From SIAQ01 sp963767835 (GTDB taxonomy: Bacteria; Planctomycetota; Planctomycetia; Gemmatales; Gemmataceae), in assembly GCA_963767835.1 (NCBI GenBank), contig CAVYFY010000029.1, forward strand, positions 68,077 to 132,076: a DNA stretch of 64,000 nucleotides, read 5' to 3'. The position numbers and the translations under genes were made by a program. This document shows, in pieces, positions 54,066-63,247 of the stretch. How positions within the stretch are numbered: the stretch's first letter is position 1; each line of letters starts with the position of its first letter. The notes below the pieces were generated by a model. The model searched no databases, was not told the DNA's origin, and saw only the letters and a program-made list of their open reading frames with translations.

Positions 54066-54146
54066 GAAAATGGTTGCCGCCGAAGCGACGCCGTGTTAGC
54101 ATTACACGAACGCGCTGACCTGTTTTTGTTTGCTGGAGCCTCTCCC

Positions 54147-55100
54147 ATGCTCACTCGGCGGCACGGTTTCACGTTGATCGAATTGCTCGTGGTGATCGCA
54201 ATCATTGCGATCCTGATTGCGTTGCTGGTCCCGGCCGTCCAAAAAGTGCGCGAATCTGCCGCGCAAACTCAATGCACCAACAACCTCAAGCAGATTGTGC
54301 TCGCAACGCATAGTGCCCACGACGCTGAGAAATATTTGCCTTTGCAAGGCGGCCCATGGCCTCAAAAGAGCACGATCCTCGAAACATCGTCGCCTTTTTG
54401 GTGCATCCTGCCGTATCTGGATCAAGGGCCCATGTATGCACACCTCACCGGGCTGAGCAACAGCAGTTCCTATTACAACGGCGCCAACACGCCACTCACC
54501 GTGCCGGTCTACACCTGTCCTTCCGACTATAGCGGTATCGTCGGCGGTCAAGAAGTCACCGGCGGTGCTGGCTACAATCTTGCAAGCTACAATATCAATG
54601 GCATGGTATTTGCCACGGGCCAATACCTGACTATGGTCAGCATTATCGACGGCACTTCCAACACCGTCTTTTACTTTGAACATCTTGCCCTGTGTCCGCT
54701 TCTTGCGGGCGGCAATAGCGCGACCGCTGGCCGCAATGTCTGGCCCGCAGTCAATCTGACCACCGGCGACCCCATCTCCTATTGGCCCAACGAGAATACG
54801 GCCGGGACGCCTTCCTGGTTGAACTCCTATGGCGGCTTCGCCACGGAGTATCCGACCGCAAAGGTCGCCGACCCCAACAACGGCAACGCGCTGAGCTTTC
54901 GCACGCCGCAGGCCGCCCCGTCGGTCGGCCCATCTGGATCCTGCAACCCCCTGACCGCCAATGGCGGCCATCCCTCCGGCGTTTTGGTCGGCATGGGAGA
55001 CGGCTCGGTGCGCTCCGTCTCCGAGTCGGTTACTATGAAAACCTGGAATTCCGTCCTCACGCCCAACGGCAACGAAACCCTCGGCGGCGATTGGAACTGA
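54147..55100 (+). CDS. DUF1559 prepilin-like protein
   Basis: 317 residues. Type IV prepilin-like N terminus RRHGFTLIELLVVIAIIAIL with Glu at mature position 5, then VPAVQKVRESAAQTQCTNNLKQI, and the DUF1559 end GMGDGSVRSVSESVTMKTWN. Exported and processed by a prepilin peptidase; pseudopilin-like surface role (family knowledge). The following lipoprotein gene begins 5 bases after its stop. Confidence 0.92.
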   Translation: MLTRRHGFTLIELLVVIAIIAILIALLVPAVQKVRESAAQTQCTNNLKQIVLATHSAHDAEKYLPLQGGPWPQKSTILETSSPFWCILPYLDQGPMYAHLTGLSNSSSYYNGANTPLTVPVYTCPSDYSGIVGGQEVTGGAGYNLASYNINGMVFATGQYLTMVSIIDGTSNTVFYFEHLALCPLLAGGNSATAGRNVWPAVNLTTGDPISYWPNENTAGTPSWLNSYGGFATEYPTAKVADPNNGNALSFRTPQAAPSVGPSGSCNPLTANGGHPSGVLVGMGDGSVRSVSESVTMKTWNSVLTPNGNETLGGDWN

Positions 55101-55105
55101 CACGC

Positions 55106-55516
55106 ATGCTCATGCGCACCTCGCGTCTGATCCTCTTGATTTTCGTGCCGATCGGTCTTGCCGGCTGCGGCGCTCCCACCGGAATCGTCACCGGAGATAT
55201 AACTGTCAACGGCGTGCCGCTCGAAGAGGGCGTCATCACATTCAGCCCGGCCGACAAGAACGGCGAGACCGTCACCAGGAAAGTCACAGCCGGAAAATAC
55301 GAAGCCAAGATGGTCGCCGGCAATAAATTCGTGCAAATCTCCGCTCCGGTCGTTGTCGGCATGCGCAAGGAATCCACCCATCCGGATGCGCCGCTGATTC
55401 CGGAAACCGAGGAGAGCCTGCCGCCACGCTACAACAGCGAAAGCGAGTTGACGCTCGAGGTCAAGCCCGGCATGAACGCCAAGGACTGGAACCTGGAAAA
55501 AGATCGCAAGCCGTGA
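55106..55516 (+). CDS. Lipoprotein with carboxypeptidase-regulatory-like fold
   Basis: 136 residues. Lipobox LAGC at about 19-22, then GIVTGDITVNGVPLEEGVIT and FSPADKNGET, the pattern of the small beta-sandwich proteins that follow DUF1559 genes in planctomycetes. It is probably cotranscribed with the DUF1559 gene. Confidence 0.82.
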   Translation: MLMRTSRLILLIFVPIGLAGCGAPTGIVTGDITVNGVPLEEGVITFSPADKNGETVTRKVTAGKYEAKMVAGNKFVQISAPVVVGMRKESTHPDAPLIPETEESLPPRYNSESELTLEVKPGMNAKDWNLEKDRKP

Positions 55517-55601
55517 AGCAAATAAATAAATTCGCGCGGCCGACGAATAACTCATATCCGCACCTGGCGCATGAATCAAAAACGCATTGGGAGATTGAAT
55601 C

Positions 55602-55877
55602 ATGTTGGAGTGGCTTTCGCAACAGAGTCCCGGACAGCTGATCGGCCTGGTCGCCGTAATGATGGGGCCTCTGATCGCCATTGTCGCGATCGTGTCGGGA
55701 AGCTGGGCGCGCGTGCGCCGCGCGGAAGCGTACGCCCAGGTCGCCGAGATGGAAGCCGCTCTGAAGCAGCAAATGATCGAGCGCGGCATGTCCGCCGATG
55801 AGATCGTGCGCGTGTTGGCGGCGGGGCAGACCAACAAGAGCAAGAAAAACAAGGGCGTGGAGGAGCCGGTGGCGTAG
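55602..55877 (+). CDS. Small membrane protein with charged helix
   Basis: 91 residues: one membrane helix (about 13-33, LIGLVAVMMGPLIAIVAIVS) and a cytosolic helix RRAEAYAQVAEMEAALKQQM that could form a coiled coil. The arrangement recalls PspC/PspB-like or 'DUF' small regulators but no family is certain. A GGGAG precedes the ATG. Confidence 0.6.
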   Translation: MLEWLSQQSPGQLIGLVAVMMGPLIAIVAIVSGSWARVRRAEAYAQVAEMEAALKQQMIERGMSADEIVRVLAAGQTNKSKKNKGVEEPVA

Positions 55878-55885
55878 GCGTGCGG

Positions 55886-57187
55886 TCACTTCCTTTCCAG
55901 CACCCTTACCTGCGTGCTCAGGTAAAACGTGATGCCGTCGATCTGATACTCCATCTCGCCATAGAACACGCGGTAACCGGCGGTTGGCATATCCACCGTG
56001 CCGGCGATCGCGTCCTTGCCGATGACGGCCGCTTGCTCTTTCCAGGTGCTCTTGCGGAAGTCGCGCTTCTCGGCGTCGGCGACCCATAACCGCGCCGCCT
56101 TCGGCATCGGGTCGGATTGAACCGTCAAGCGCGGCTTGCCGTCGGCGTCGTCGTGCTTCCAGGTCAGCTTCGGCATCTTGACGCCATGAATCTGATGGCG
56201 GGCGAAAGCTCCAAGCGTGTTGGCCACGCGCGTGAAGTCGGTCTTGTTTTGCTTCAGATCGTGCCCCGCGTTTGGGATAATCTCGACCCAGCGCGGCGAC
56301 TTGAGATCGTCCCAGTACAGGTTGAGCGCGTCCACCGTCCAGTACGGATCATTGGCGCCGTTGATAATCATCGTCGGCATCGTGATCTTGTCGCGATACA
56401 CCCACGGATCGACCATGCTCCACAGCTTCATGGCCCGCTCGGTCTTCGGCGCCGGCACCAGATCGCGCTTCACGTAATCGTCAATCATCTCGCTGTAGCG
56501 GCCATACGATTTCAGCTGGTGCGGCAATTGCTTCTGCATGTTGAGCGTGTCGATCACCAGCGGCGCGATCGCCTTGACGCGCGGATCGCACGCGCCGGTG
56601 AGCCAGGTGGTCCAGCCACGCTTGGAGCCGCCGGTGACGACGAACCAGCGGATCATGAAATTCCATTCGCGCATGGCAAACGCCTGCAGAGCGTCCATCG
56701 CCTTGGTGAGGCTCTTGACCATCGGGAACAACAGCGGCCAATCGCCGTCGCCGGTCTTCAGATAGCGCACGAATGTCTCGGCAATCAGGGCGTCTTCCTT
56801 GAGCTTGCCCTCAAAGAGCGGCTGATTGGGAATGCCAAAGAGAAACGCGACGGGAGCGTTGGCCTTCTTCGCCATCTCCATGCCGACGAGAATCGTGGTC
56901 GGGCTGGCTTTGCCGCCCTGGTTCCACAGGACGATGGTCTCGGTCGGCTTGACGCCGGTGGGGACGTAGACCTGGAGCTGATGTTCCCATTTGATGCCTT
57001 GCCAGGTTTGCGAGACGAGCTCCAGATCGTAGACCGTCCCCGCGGGATGATTGATCTTCTCCTTGAACTTCCAGGAGAAAGAATCATCCGGCTTCTTGAC
57101 GTAATCGAAAAGGTCGGCGCGGGCGGCGCCGTGGCTGACAAGAAATGCAGCCGCGGCAAGGAGCCAGGTAGTCGTGCGCTGTTTCAT
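55886..57187 (-). CDS. PhoPQ-activated pathogenicity-related (PqaA-type) hydrolase
   Basis: 433 residues. Signal peptide (to AARA), then QVYVPTGVKPTETIVLWNQG, nucleophile motif VVTGGSKRGWTTWL, DPWVYRDKITMPTMIINGAND (Asp region) and IPNAGHDLKQNK (catalytic His): an alpha/beta hydrolase of the PhoPQ_related family. Secreted; substrates are not established, and no PhoPQ system is present nearby. Confidence 0.88.
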   Translation of the reverse strand: MKQRTTTWLLAAAAFLVSHGAARADLFDYVKKPDDSFSWKFKEKINHPAGTVYDLELVSQTWQGIKWEHQLQVYVPTGVKPTETIVLWNQGGKASPTTILVGMEMAKKANAPVAFLFGIPNQPLFEGKLKEDALIAETFVRYLKTGDGDWPLLFPMVKSLTKAMDALQAFAMREWNFMIRWFVVTGGSKRGWTTWLTGACDPRVKAIAPLVIDTLNMQKQLPHQLKSYGRYSEMIDDYVKRDLVPAPKTERAMKLWSMVDPWVYRDKITMPTMIINGANDPYWTVDALNLYWDDLKSPRWVEIIPNAGHDLKQNKTDFTRVANTLGAFARHQIHGVKMPKLTWKHDDADGKPRLTVQSDPMPKAARLWVADAEKRDFRKSTWKEQAAVIGKDAIAGTVDMPTAGYRVFYGEMEYQIDGITFYLSTQVRVLERK

Positions 57188-57223
57188 CAGGTCAATCCTC
57201 GCGGGTTTATGGTCGCGATCCGA

Positions 57224-57592
57224 TCATTTGCCATTCTTGTTTTTCATTTCGACCTTGGAGCCGGAATCCATCGAGACGACCTTGCCGCCCTGGAGGTAGA
57301 CGGCGTAGGCCTTGTCGTCATCCTCCCACCACAGGACCGTCTTTTTGTCAAGGGCGGCAACCGCCGCGGCCGCAGGAGTCAGCGGCAATCCGTTCATCCA
57401 TGCGTTCGGATCGATCTCGAATTTGTCCTTTGGCTTCCCCAGCAGATCGGCGACTTGCTTTTCCGTCATGCCGGCCTGGACCTTGGACCAGTTTTGGGCG
57501 ACCTTGGAAGTCGTGCCGCAGCCGGCCAGCATGAGCAGGAAGGCCGTGGCAGACACGAACGCAACACATTGGGCCAGTTTGGCAAAGCGCAT
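57224..57592 (-). CDS. BamE/SmpA-like lipoprotein
   Basis: 122 residues. Lipobox MLAGC at about 20-24, then WSKVQAGMTEKQVADLLGKP, the SmpA/BamE helix, and TVLWWEDDDKAYAVYLQGGK. A GGAGG precedes the ATG. It follows the PhoPQ-related gene's upstream side, so could be its operon partner; function unknown. Confidence 0.75.
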   Translation of the reverse strand: MRFAKLAQCVAFVSATAFLLMLAGCGTTSKVAQNWSKVQAGMTEKQVADLLGKPKDKFEIDPNAWMNGLPLTPAAAAVAALDKKTVLWWEDDDKAYAVYLQGGKVVSMDSGSKVEMKNKNGK

Positions 57593-57787
57593 GGTCGCAC
57601 CTCCTTGCAAGGGCCACAAGATAAGAGGTTTTCAGTTATCGACATTCCATGATAAGGGAAGCCCGGCGTCAAGCCAATTCGGCCCTCAAGCGGTCGCCCG
57701 CCGGTGCTTGCGCCTCGGACGGGCTTTTCCGCCTGCGTCGAGAACGCTGGGAAATTTGGAAGGAGGGAGCCGGCGCGACCGATCTCG

Positions 57788-58627
57788 CTACCAGTCCGGC
57801 CCAAGATTGTCGCCCGCTGCGGGCGTCACGGCGGCCCAGAATGTCGTAGGAGAAATGTTGGGTGAGATTTGCCGAACGCTGCCGTCGCCTAGGGCAACGA
57901 GCATCCCGCTTGGATGGGGCGTTTGCGGGAGGCCCCCATCGCATTTGTTGACAGGGGGCGCCGTTTGGTAGGTGAGCAAGGGAGATTCCGCGATGAAACT
58001 CGTCGGCGGATCCCCGCTCGTGGTTGGGACGTAGTCACCATAGTCAGCGAACGATGGGCGGTTCCTGGCCACCCAGTGGTTCCAATAAAGGATCGTCCGC
58101 CCCCCGCACTCAGCATAATGCTCCGCAAAAGTGATAGTGCAGGAGGTACCGTCCCGGAATGTTCCCGGCATACGGGGGTCGTTATCGAAGTTGAAAACCT
58201 GGGCGTTACACGCGTAGCTGCAAGCGCCTTGGCCCTTCGCCACCAAAGCCACTGCGGTTGGGTCGGCGGGGCTAATGTAAAGGGGGACAGGCAAGCCAGA
58301 ACCCCGCGCTGGCACGTTGCTTTGGTCGATGTACGGAAGCAACCGAACAAACAGCGACGGTCTGTTGATGTTCGGAATCGTCGGGTTCCCCGGATTTGGC
58401 TGCACTGGGACGATGCTCCCGACAGTCGGCATTTCCCCCTTATTGACGCTGGCAAAATTATGAAGGGCAAGGTTGATTTGCTTGAGATTGTTTCGGCTCT
58501 GCAGGCGGGCGCCCGCTTCCTGGGCCCTCACGATTGCGACCAGAAGAAACGCAACCAACACGGCAACGACTGCCATTACGACACCTAGCTCGGTTAGCGT
58601 GAACGCCCGGCGCGCCCTTAAACGCAT
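57788..58627 (-). CDS. DUF1559 prepilin-like protein, atypical
   Basis: 279 residues. The prepilin leader RRAFTLTELGVVMAVVAVLV keeps Glu at position 5, but the following segment is longer and less like other DUF1559 proteins. NNLKQINLALHNFASVNKGE, IPNINRPSLFVRLLPYIDQS and the end VALGDGSVRQISPNISPTTF confirm the family. ATG at 58627 is preferred over 58642 because GGAGGG lies in front of it. Confidence 0.88.
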   Translation of the reverse strand: MRLRARRAFTLTELGVVMAVVAVLVAFLLVAIVRAQEAGARLQSRNNLKQINLALHNFASVNKGEMPTVGSIVPVQPNPGNPTIPNINRPSLFVRLLPYIDQSNVPARGSGLPVPLYISPADPTAVALVAKGQGACSYACNAQVFNFDNDPRMPGTFRDGTSCTITFAEHYAECGGRTILYWNHWVARNRPSFADYGDYVPTTSGDPPTSFIAESPLLTYQTAPPVNKCDGGLPQTPHPSGMLVALGDGSVRQISPNISPTTFWAAVTPAAGDNLGPDW

Positions 58628-58787
58628 GGCTGAACCCTCCAAACAATTAGCGAAAATTCTAATCCGCGCATAAAACCAATGCGGCGATCCGCGGCGTATG
58701 TCCGCGCGGCACGCTCAAAGCCCTTCGTCAAGCCGCAGCCGATCGCACCGGCTGCGGCACCGTGGAACGATCAACGAGGTGCGGCAG

Positions 58788-59180
58788 TCACTTTCCGCTG
58801 TTGAGGCTGTAGGATTTTGTCCTATAGGGGGTATCTTTAGTACCGTCGTTTAGGATGACTAGGACCGAAACATCGAAAACGGTGTCTGTCTTGCCTGTGT
58901 TAAAGGCCATGGCCGCCCATTTACCATCTACGGCTGGCCATTCACCATTAGCCAGGTACGGTACCGGGTACTCCTGGACGTCGCCACCGGCCGTTAGCCA
59001 ATACTGGAATGTCACGGATTTTATTTTTAAGGCACCGAGCCCGTTAATCGAGCCCTTAATCGTTATATTGCCACCTTTGCCGGTCGGAGGCGTGCTATAA
59101 ACGGGCGATGGCTGAGCGCACGCCTGGTGGGCCGAAAAGCCGATGACGAACGCGGCCACCAAAAGTTTCGCAGAATTCAT
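58788..59180 (-). CDS. Small secreted protein
   Basis: 130 residues with a signal peptide (ending ACAQ), then a beta-rich body (GNITIKGSINGLGALKIKSV, TVFDVSVLVILNDGTKDTPY). AT content is higher than average. No family recognised; the preceding gap holds only weak signals. Confidence 0.6.
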   Translation of the reverse strand: MNSAKLLVAAFVIGFSAHQACAQPSPVYSTPPTGKGGNITIKGSINGLGALKIKSVTFQYWLTAGGDVQEYPVPYLANGEWPAVDGKWAAMAFNTGKTDTVFDVSVLVILNDGTKDTPYRTKSYSLNSGK

Positions 59181-59260
59181 TTTTTCCTCATAGATGAAAG
59201 GTGTCAAGGTGAGATCTTGGCCCTACTGCCTGCTGCGCAGCTAATGCCAGTGCGCATAAG

Positions 59261-59530
59261 TCATGTCCTGAGCGTCAGATGCGAATATTGGCCGTCTGAT
59301 GACTTTGGCGGCGCAGCTGTCGGTAAGCCCCTCTTAGCGCCGAGCGACACATAGCCCGTGTCGGTGGCGATGCTCGCGCGGACCAACGCGACCAGGGCCT
59401 CATGCGAGGCGAGGGGCAGCATGGTTTGCGTGCCACTGAAGTCGACGCGGAAACGGTCGTCTTGCCGCTGTCCCGTCAACAAGATCCCAACGTGGCTTCC
59501 ACGCTTCTTGGTTAGGCGAGGTAAACGCAT
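59261..59530 (-). CDS. Hypothetical protein
   Basis: 89 residues from MRLPRLTKKRGSHVGILLTG. It could be a small beta protein (DRFRVDFSGTQTMLPLASHE). Conservation cannot be judged here and the frame may be a chance one. Confidence 0.4.
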   Translation of the reverse strand: MRLPRLTKKRGSHVGILLTGQRQDDRFRVDFSGTQTMLPLASHEALVALVRASIATDTGYVSLGAKRGLPTAAPPKSSDGQYSHLTLRT

Positions 59531-59638
59531 CGAGGGCTCCATTCTGCGAGCGGAATTGGATTGGGCGAGGCGCGCAAGAAATGCGGGCAAGAGCGCGCTG
59601 GGCGCCTAAAGAGGCGCTCGCCAGCTAACGGCATCGCT

Positions 59639-60232
59639 TTACTGAAATTGGCGCCTAATGGACAGGCCGGCTTTGTGTGCCGCCGCCTCGACGTTGGGAT
59701 CGCCCCAGCGCTGGCCGATGCCGCGCGGTGCTCTCGCGTCTCCCGCATAAATCGGCAGGTCAAGCGTCGGGGCATTCTTGGGCAGCAGGACGCCGGTGCG
59801 GTCGGTCGCCAGCAGTTCGCCGCCGAACTTGACTGCCAGCACTGGCGTGCGCTGCGTCAGTTTGACGATGACCTGTTTCGGCGGCTTGATCTCGACGCCG
59901 TCCACTTTCTCGATCCACGGATGCCTGGCGAATCCATCCGCCAACCGATCGCGGAGCTGGTCATCCAACAGGTCGATGTGCGCGGGTAGGGCAGGGGAAT
60001 AGTATTGCACTTCCTCGAGAAATCTCTGGCGATCCATGCCGGCCGGCGCTACGCAGTCGATATCGGTGAACGCGATCTCGAAGCGCTCGCGGCCATGCAG
60101 GTATTCCCGCCCCCAGTGGCCGGCCAAAATCACGCCGCCCAAGAAAAGCGCGACCACCGCCAATAGCAACGCGCTCTTGATGAGCCAGGCGCGGAACCAG
60201 GGCTTTTTCTCGGCTCGGGATTTCGCGGGCAT
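59639..60232 (-). CDS. ftsQ: FtsQ-like cell-division protein
   Basis: 197 residues. One N-terminal membrane helix (about 18-41), then a POTRA-like domain and the FtsQ pattern HPWIEKVDGVEIKPPKQVIV followed by RTPVLAVKFGGELLATDRTG and LPIYAGD. FtsQ links cytoplasmic and periplasmic divisome parts. It is 2 bases downstream of the murB stop, as in dcw clusters. The C-terminal part is shorter than in E. coli. Confidence 0.78.
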   Translation of the reverse strand: MPAKSRAEKKPWFRAWLIKSALLLAVVALFLGGVILAGHWGREYLHGRERFEIAFTDIDCVAPAGMDRQRFLEEVQYYSPALPAHIDLLDDQLRDRLADGFARHPWIEKVDGVEIKPPKQVIVKLTQRTPVLAVKFGGELLATDRTGVLLPKNAPTLDLPIYAGDARAPRGIGQRWGDPNVEAAAHKAGLSIRRQFQ

Positions 60233-60234
60233 CT

Positions 60235-61122
60235 TCACCACACGGAAACGGCCAATTCGAGTTCCAGATGGAAGCGGTCCATGACGCGGGTGCGCACCAG
60301 GTCGATGAGCCGCAAAACATCGCGGGCGGAAGCGCCGGGCTCGGCGACGATATAGTTGGCATTGCGCTCGCTGATGAAGGCGGCGCCGACTTTCGTGCCG
60401 ACCAGCCCGGTTTGCTCGATGAGGGCGGCGGCGTTGAGGCCGGGCGGGTTTTTGAAAATCCGTGTCGCCGACTGGTAGCTGTACGGCTGGGTTGCCTTGA
60501 ACTGAATCCACGATTTCCGCAAGCGCTTAAGGATCGATTCGGGGCGCTCGGGATCGAGTTCGAACTCCGCGGAGAGCAGGATCGGATCGTCGAGCATGGC
60601 CCCAGAGGAGCTGAAACGCAAGTCGTCGTGCTCGCGCGTCTGCACGGCCGCCTGCCGATCGAGCACCTCAACGCGGCGGACGAACTGGCCGATGTCCGAC
60701 GTGCGATCGCCGGCATTGAGCAGAAGCGCGCCGCCGATGGTGCCGGGCAGGCCGACCAGCGTTTCCAATCCGGCCAGACCGCCGCGCGTGGCGTGGGCGA
60801 TCGTGGCGGAAATCGTCGCGCCGCAGCCCGCCTTGAGCCGACGGCCCTGCGTGCTGACTTGCGCGAACACGGGAGCAGAAAAACGCAGCACGATCCCCTT
60901 AACCCCCTCATCGTGGACGAGCACGTTGCCGCCGTGCCCCAGGATGCGAGAACGCAATTGCCCCTCGAAGCACCGCTTGGCGACGCCGATCAATTCCGCC
61001 ACCGAGCGCGGCTGCACAAGCACCTCCGCGGGCCCGCCCAGCTTCAGTTGCGTGAACGGCGCCAACGGGACTCCGGTCGAGCAGATCTCGGCAAACTCTT
61101 TCAGGTCCGCGGGAACAGCCAT
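60235..61122 (-). CDS. murB: UDP-N-acetylenolpyruvoylglucosamine reductase
   Basis: 295 residues. FAD-binding motifs: LKLGGPAEVLVQPRSVAELI, LGHGGNVLVHDEGVKGIVLR, GLETLVGLPGTIGGALLLNAG, then YQSATRIFKNPPGLNAAALI and SERNANYIV. It reduces UDP-GlcNAc-enolpyruvate to UDP-MurNAc. At the place where most enzymes have the proton donor Ser or Cys (GSxF or GCxF) this one reads TRIF. GGAG precedes the ATG. ftsQ follows directly. Confidence 0.92.
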   Translation of the reverse strand: MAVPADLKEFAEICSTGVPLAPFTQLKLGGPAEVLVQPRSVAELIGVAKRCFEGQLRSRILGHGGNVLVHDEGVKGIVLRFSAPVFAQVSTQGRRLKAGCGATISATIAHATRGGLAGLETLVGLPGTIGGALLLNAGDRTSDIGQFVRRVEVLDRQAAVQTREHDDLRFSSSGAMLDDPILLSAEFELDPERPESILKRLRKSWIQFKATQPYSYQSATRIFKNPPGLNAAALIEQTGLVGTKVGAAFISERNANYIVAEPGASARDVLRLIDLVRTRVMDRFHLELELAVSVW

Positions 61123-61166
61123 GCGTGTCTCCTTGAGCGACCGCATTATTTTAAGAGATTCGATAT

Positions 61167-61276
61167 AAATAGCTATCAGCTTTCAGCGGTCAGCTTTCAG
61201 CCGGACCGACCGAAGATGGATGGGGCCTGCCGAATCGGGGCATGGCTGAGAGCTGATCGCTGACAGCTGACAGCTT
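61167..61276. repeat. Family J inverted repeat upstream of the PTPS gene
   Basis: Left arm CTATCAGCTTTCAGCGGTCA, right arm GCTGATCGCTGACAGCTGAC, with further AGCTTT.CAGC modules. It lies directly before the ribosome binding site (AGGAGG at 61283) of the next gene. Confidence 0.8.
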
Positions 61277-61293
61277 TTCAGCAGGAGGTTGGC

Positions 61294-61701
61294 ATGTTCC
61301 AGGTCACGCGCGAAATCCGTTTTTGCTATGGGCATCGCCTGCTCAAATATGATGGCAAGTGCAAACATCTACATGGGCACAATGGCCGGGCCGTCATCAC
61401 GCTCGAAGCGGAGCGGCTGGACCCGCTTGGCATGGTCGTCGATTTTTCGACTATCAAGCGCGTCGTCAGCGGTTGGATCGACGCCAATCTCGACCACCGC
61501 ATGATTCTGCACCAGGACGATCCACTGCTGCCCGCTTTGAAACAGCAGGGCGAACCGGTTTTCTTGCTCGCCGTCAACCCGACGGCTGAGAATATCGCTC
61601 GCCTGATCTTCGAGCACATCGCGACACACGGATTCCCCGTTGTCGAAGTAAAGCTATGGGAAACGGAAGATTCCTTCGCGGTCTATCGGGCTGACAAATG
61701 A
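61294..61701 (+). CDS. 6-pyruvoyl-tetrahydropterin synthase/QueD family protein
   Basis: 135 residues. Zinc ligands: FCYGHRLL and KHLHGHNGRAVI (three His), then MVVDFSTIKRVVSGWID, LDHRMIL, NPTAENIARLIFEHI and LWETEDSFAVY. QueD makes 6-carboxytetrahydropterin for queuosine; PTPS makes pterins. The catalytic Cys normally two residues before the first pair is not clearly placed, so the exact reaction is open. AGGAGG stands before the ATG. Confidence 0.85.
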   Translation: MFQVTREIRFCYGHRLLKYDGKCKHLHGHNGRAVITLEAERLDPLGMVVDFSTIKRVVSGWIDANLDHRMILHQDDPLLPALKQQGEPVFLLAVNPTAENIARLIFEHIATHGFPVVEVKLWETEDSFAVYRADK

Positions 61702-61987
61702 ATCTTCGGACATTCGTGCAATGTTCGACATGAATGCGGCGTTCGGAGCGTCGGGAGTATTTTTTGGGAATTCGCGGGAAGGCGTATTGACAGTCGCGTT
61801 GCCCAAATCATAGGATACTGGTGTGCAAGGAAGAGCATGTCGTTTTGTCAGTTAAGACGTTGTCATTGCCAGTCGAATAGAACGAATTCAGCAATCGTCA
61901 GTAATTAGGGCAGACGTTGTCTCGGCGCTTCGTTCCGACATCACACATATTTGACGCGCCGAACCTTCCGGGAGCGTCGCAGGGTTC
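61702..61987. other. Gap between host gene and integrase
   Basis: 286 bases with no ORF of note and no tRNA. It is AT-richer than its surroundings, as expected near an attachment site, but no repeat pair can be assigned because the far end of the element is outside the window. Confidence 0.4.
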
Positions 61988-63247
61988 CTAGCCCCCCTGG
62001 GACTTGCACGCTTCCGGATGTTTTTTTGCGCTTCCCGCATTTTCCAAGGTTCCCGCTAAGTCACCTGTACTGGTTTGCATCGGTTTGTCGCGGTTTGTTT
62101 CGCTTTGGTGCAGCGCTTTTTGCAGCGCTTTTCCCTGAGCACCTTCTCTGGCCGCCCTTTCGAACTCCGACTCCATCGCGGTCAGATAATGCGCGTCGGC
62201 CACTTCAACCGAGTTGCCCAGCCAGCGGCAAACCGTGCCAATCGAGTACACCGCCGTCAGTTCCGTCTGCCTGCTCGCACGAAGATTATGGAAAATCCTC
62301 TCCCAACGGAGGATTCCGGCGCGGTTAAGGATTCTTTCGAGCAGGACGCCCCACCGCTGCGCCGATGCGCGGCGCCGAGTGATGACGTGCAACGCGCCGT
62401 CAGGGGCTGCCTCAAATGCGGCTGCAAGGAAAGGGCGAAGTTCCGCGAAGATCGGCACCCAACGGACGCCTGTTTTGGGCGCCCTTGCAATAAAACGGTC
62501 GCGTGCCCAATCGATATCTGGCCAGGTCAATGCCAGGTGCTCGGATGGGCAGCGCAGGCCGCCGTAGCGCGAAAGCGCGAAGATCAGCCGCCATTCCGCG
62601 TCAGGCAAGGCATCGAGGACCTGGCTTGTCGTTTCCGGCGTCACGAAAAACTTGCGGGCGTCGTTAGTCTGCTTTCGCGATTTCAGGTCGGCAAAGGGGC
62701 TTTCACGCAGCAACCCGAGGCGGACCGCTGACCGGAAAAACGCCTTGGCATGCTTCACCGTGCGCCCGATGGTCGCGCCGGCGTATTCTTTCGTGACCTT
62801 CATCCAGATTAGCCAGTCGTCGGCCTGCCCGGCCGTGATTGCGTCGAGCAACGGGTCGTCGCTGAAATATTTGGTCAGGCGTTTTGCCGATACGCGGATG
62901 CTGGAAAGCGTCGATTTCTTCGCCCCCTCCCTTTTCGCAATGAACTCGTCAAGGAAGGTGCCCAGCGTCGGCGTCAGCGGCGTCGCGACGGAGACCCTTG
63001 GCGCCACCAAGCCGGCCGTTACGAGCCTGCGGTGGAGCTTGTCGCCGATCGAACCGAGCCATTCGGCCATCTCCCGGTCAATGGGCTGGCCGGCAATCTT
63101 GGCGACGTTCAGCACGTCAACCCGCCGCGCGATGTCGCGCGCGGTCTTCATGTCCGTTGTGCCGACGCGGATGGTGCGCCGCTTGCCGTTGTCCGCGGTG
63201 AACTGCAAGATACGGTTGCCGTAGCGGTCCTTACTCACGCTCGCCAT
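61988..63247 (-). CDS. Tyrosine recombinase/integrase
   Basis: 419 residues. An N-terminal SAM-like DNA-binding part (LGTFLDEFIAKREGAKKSTL, LLDAITAGQADDWLIWMK) and a catalytic domain: first Arg in SRYGGLRCPSEHLALTW, FHNLRASRQTEL (His-x-x-Arg), and WLGNSVEVADAHYL with the nucleophile Tyr; the usual second His is Asn, as in other planctomycete integrases of this kind I recall. It is the first gene of a minus-strand set and its start overlaps the excisionase-like gene. Confidence 0.88.
   Translation of the reverse strand: MASVSKDRYGNRILQFTADNGKRRTIRVGTTDMKTARDIARRVDVLNVAKIAGQPIDREMAEWLGSIGDKLHRRLVTAGLVAPRVSVATPLTPTLGTFLDEFIAKREGAKKSTLSSIRVSAKRLTKYFSDDPLLDAITAGQADDWLIWMKVTKEYAGATIGRTVKHAKAFFRSAVRLGLLRESPFADLKSRKQTNDARKFFVTPETTSQVLDALPDAEWRLIFALSRYGGLRCPSEHLALTWPDIDWARDRFIARAPKTGVRWVPIFAELRPFLAAAFEAAPDGALHVITRRRASAQRWGVLLERILNRAGILRWERIFHNLRASRQTELTAVYSIGTVCRWLGNSVEVADAHYLTAMESEFERAAREGAQGKALQKALHQSETNRDKPMQTSTGDLAGTLENAGSAKKHPEACKSQGG

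Noticed and set aside
56117..57652. 511-codon open frame on the plus strand
   Set aside because: It is antisense to the PhoPQ-related hydrolase, which has a signal peptide and clear motifs; the opposite frame is open only because of GC-rich codon use.
61702..61987. tRNA gene as integration site next to the integrase
   Set aside because: No cloverleaf or T-arm GTTCRA motif could be found in this stretch.
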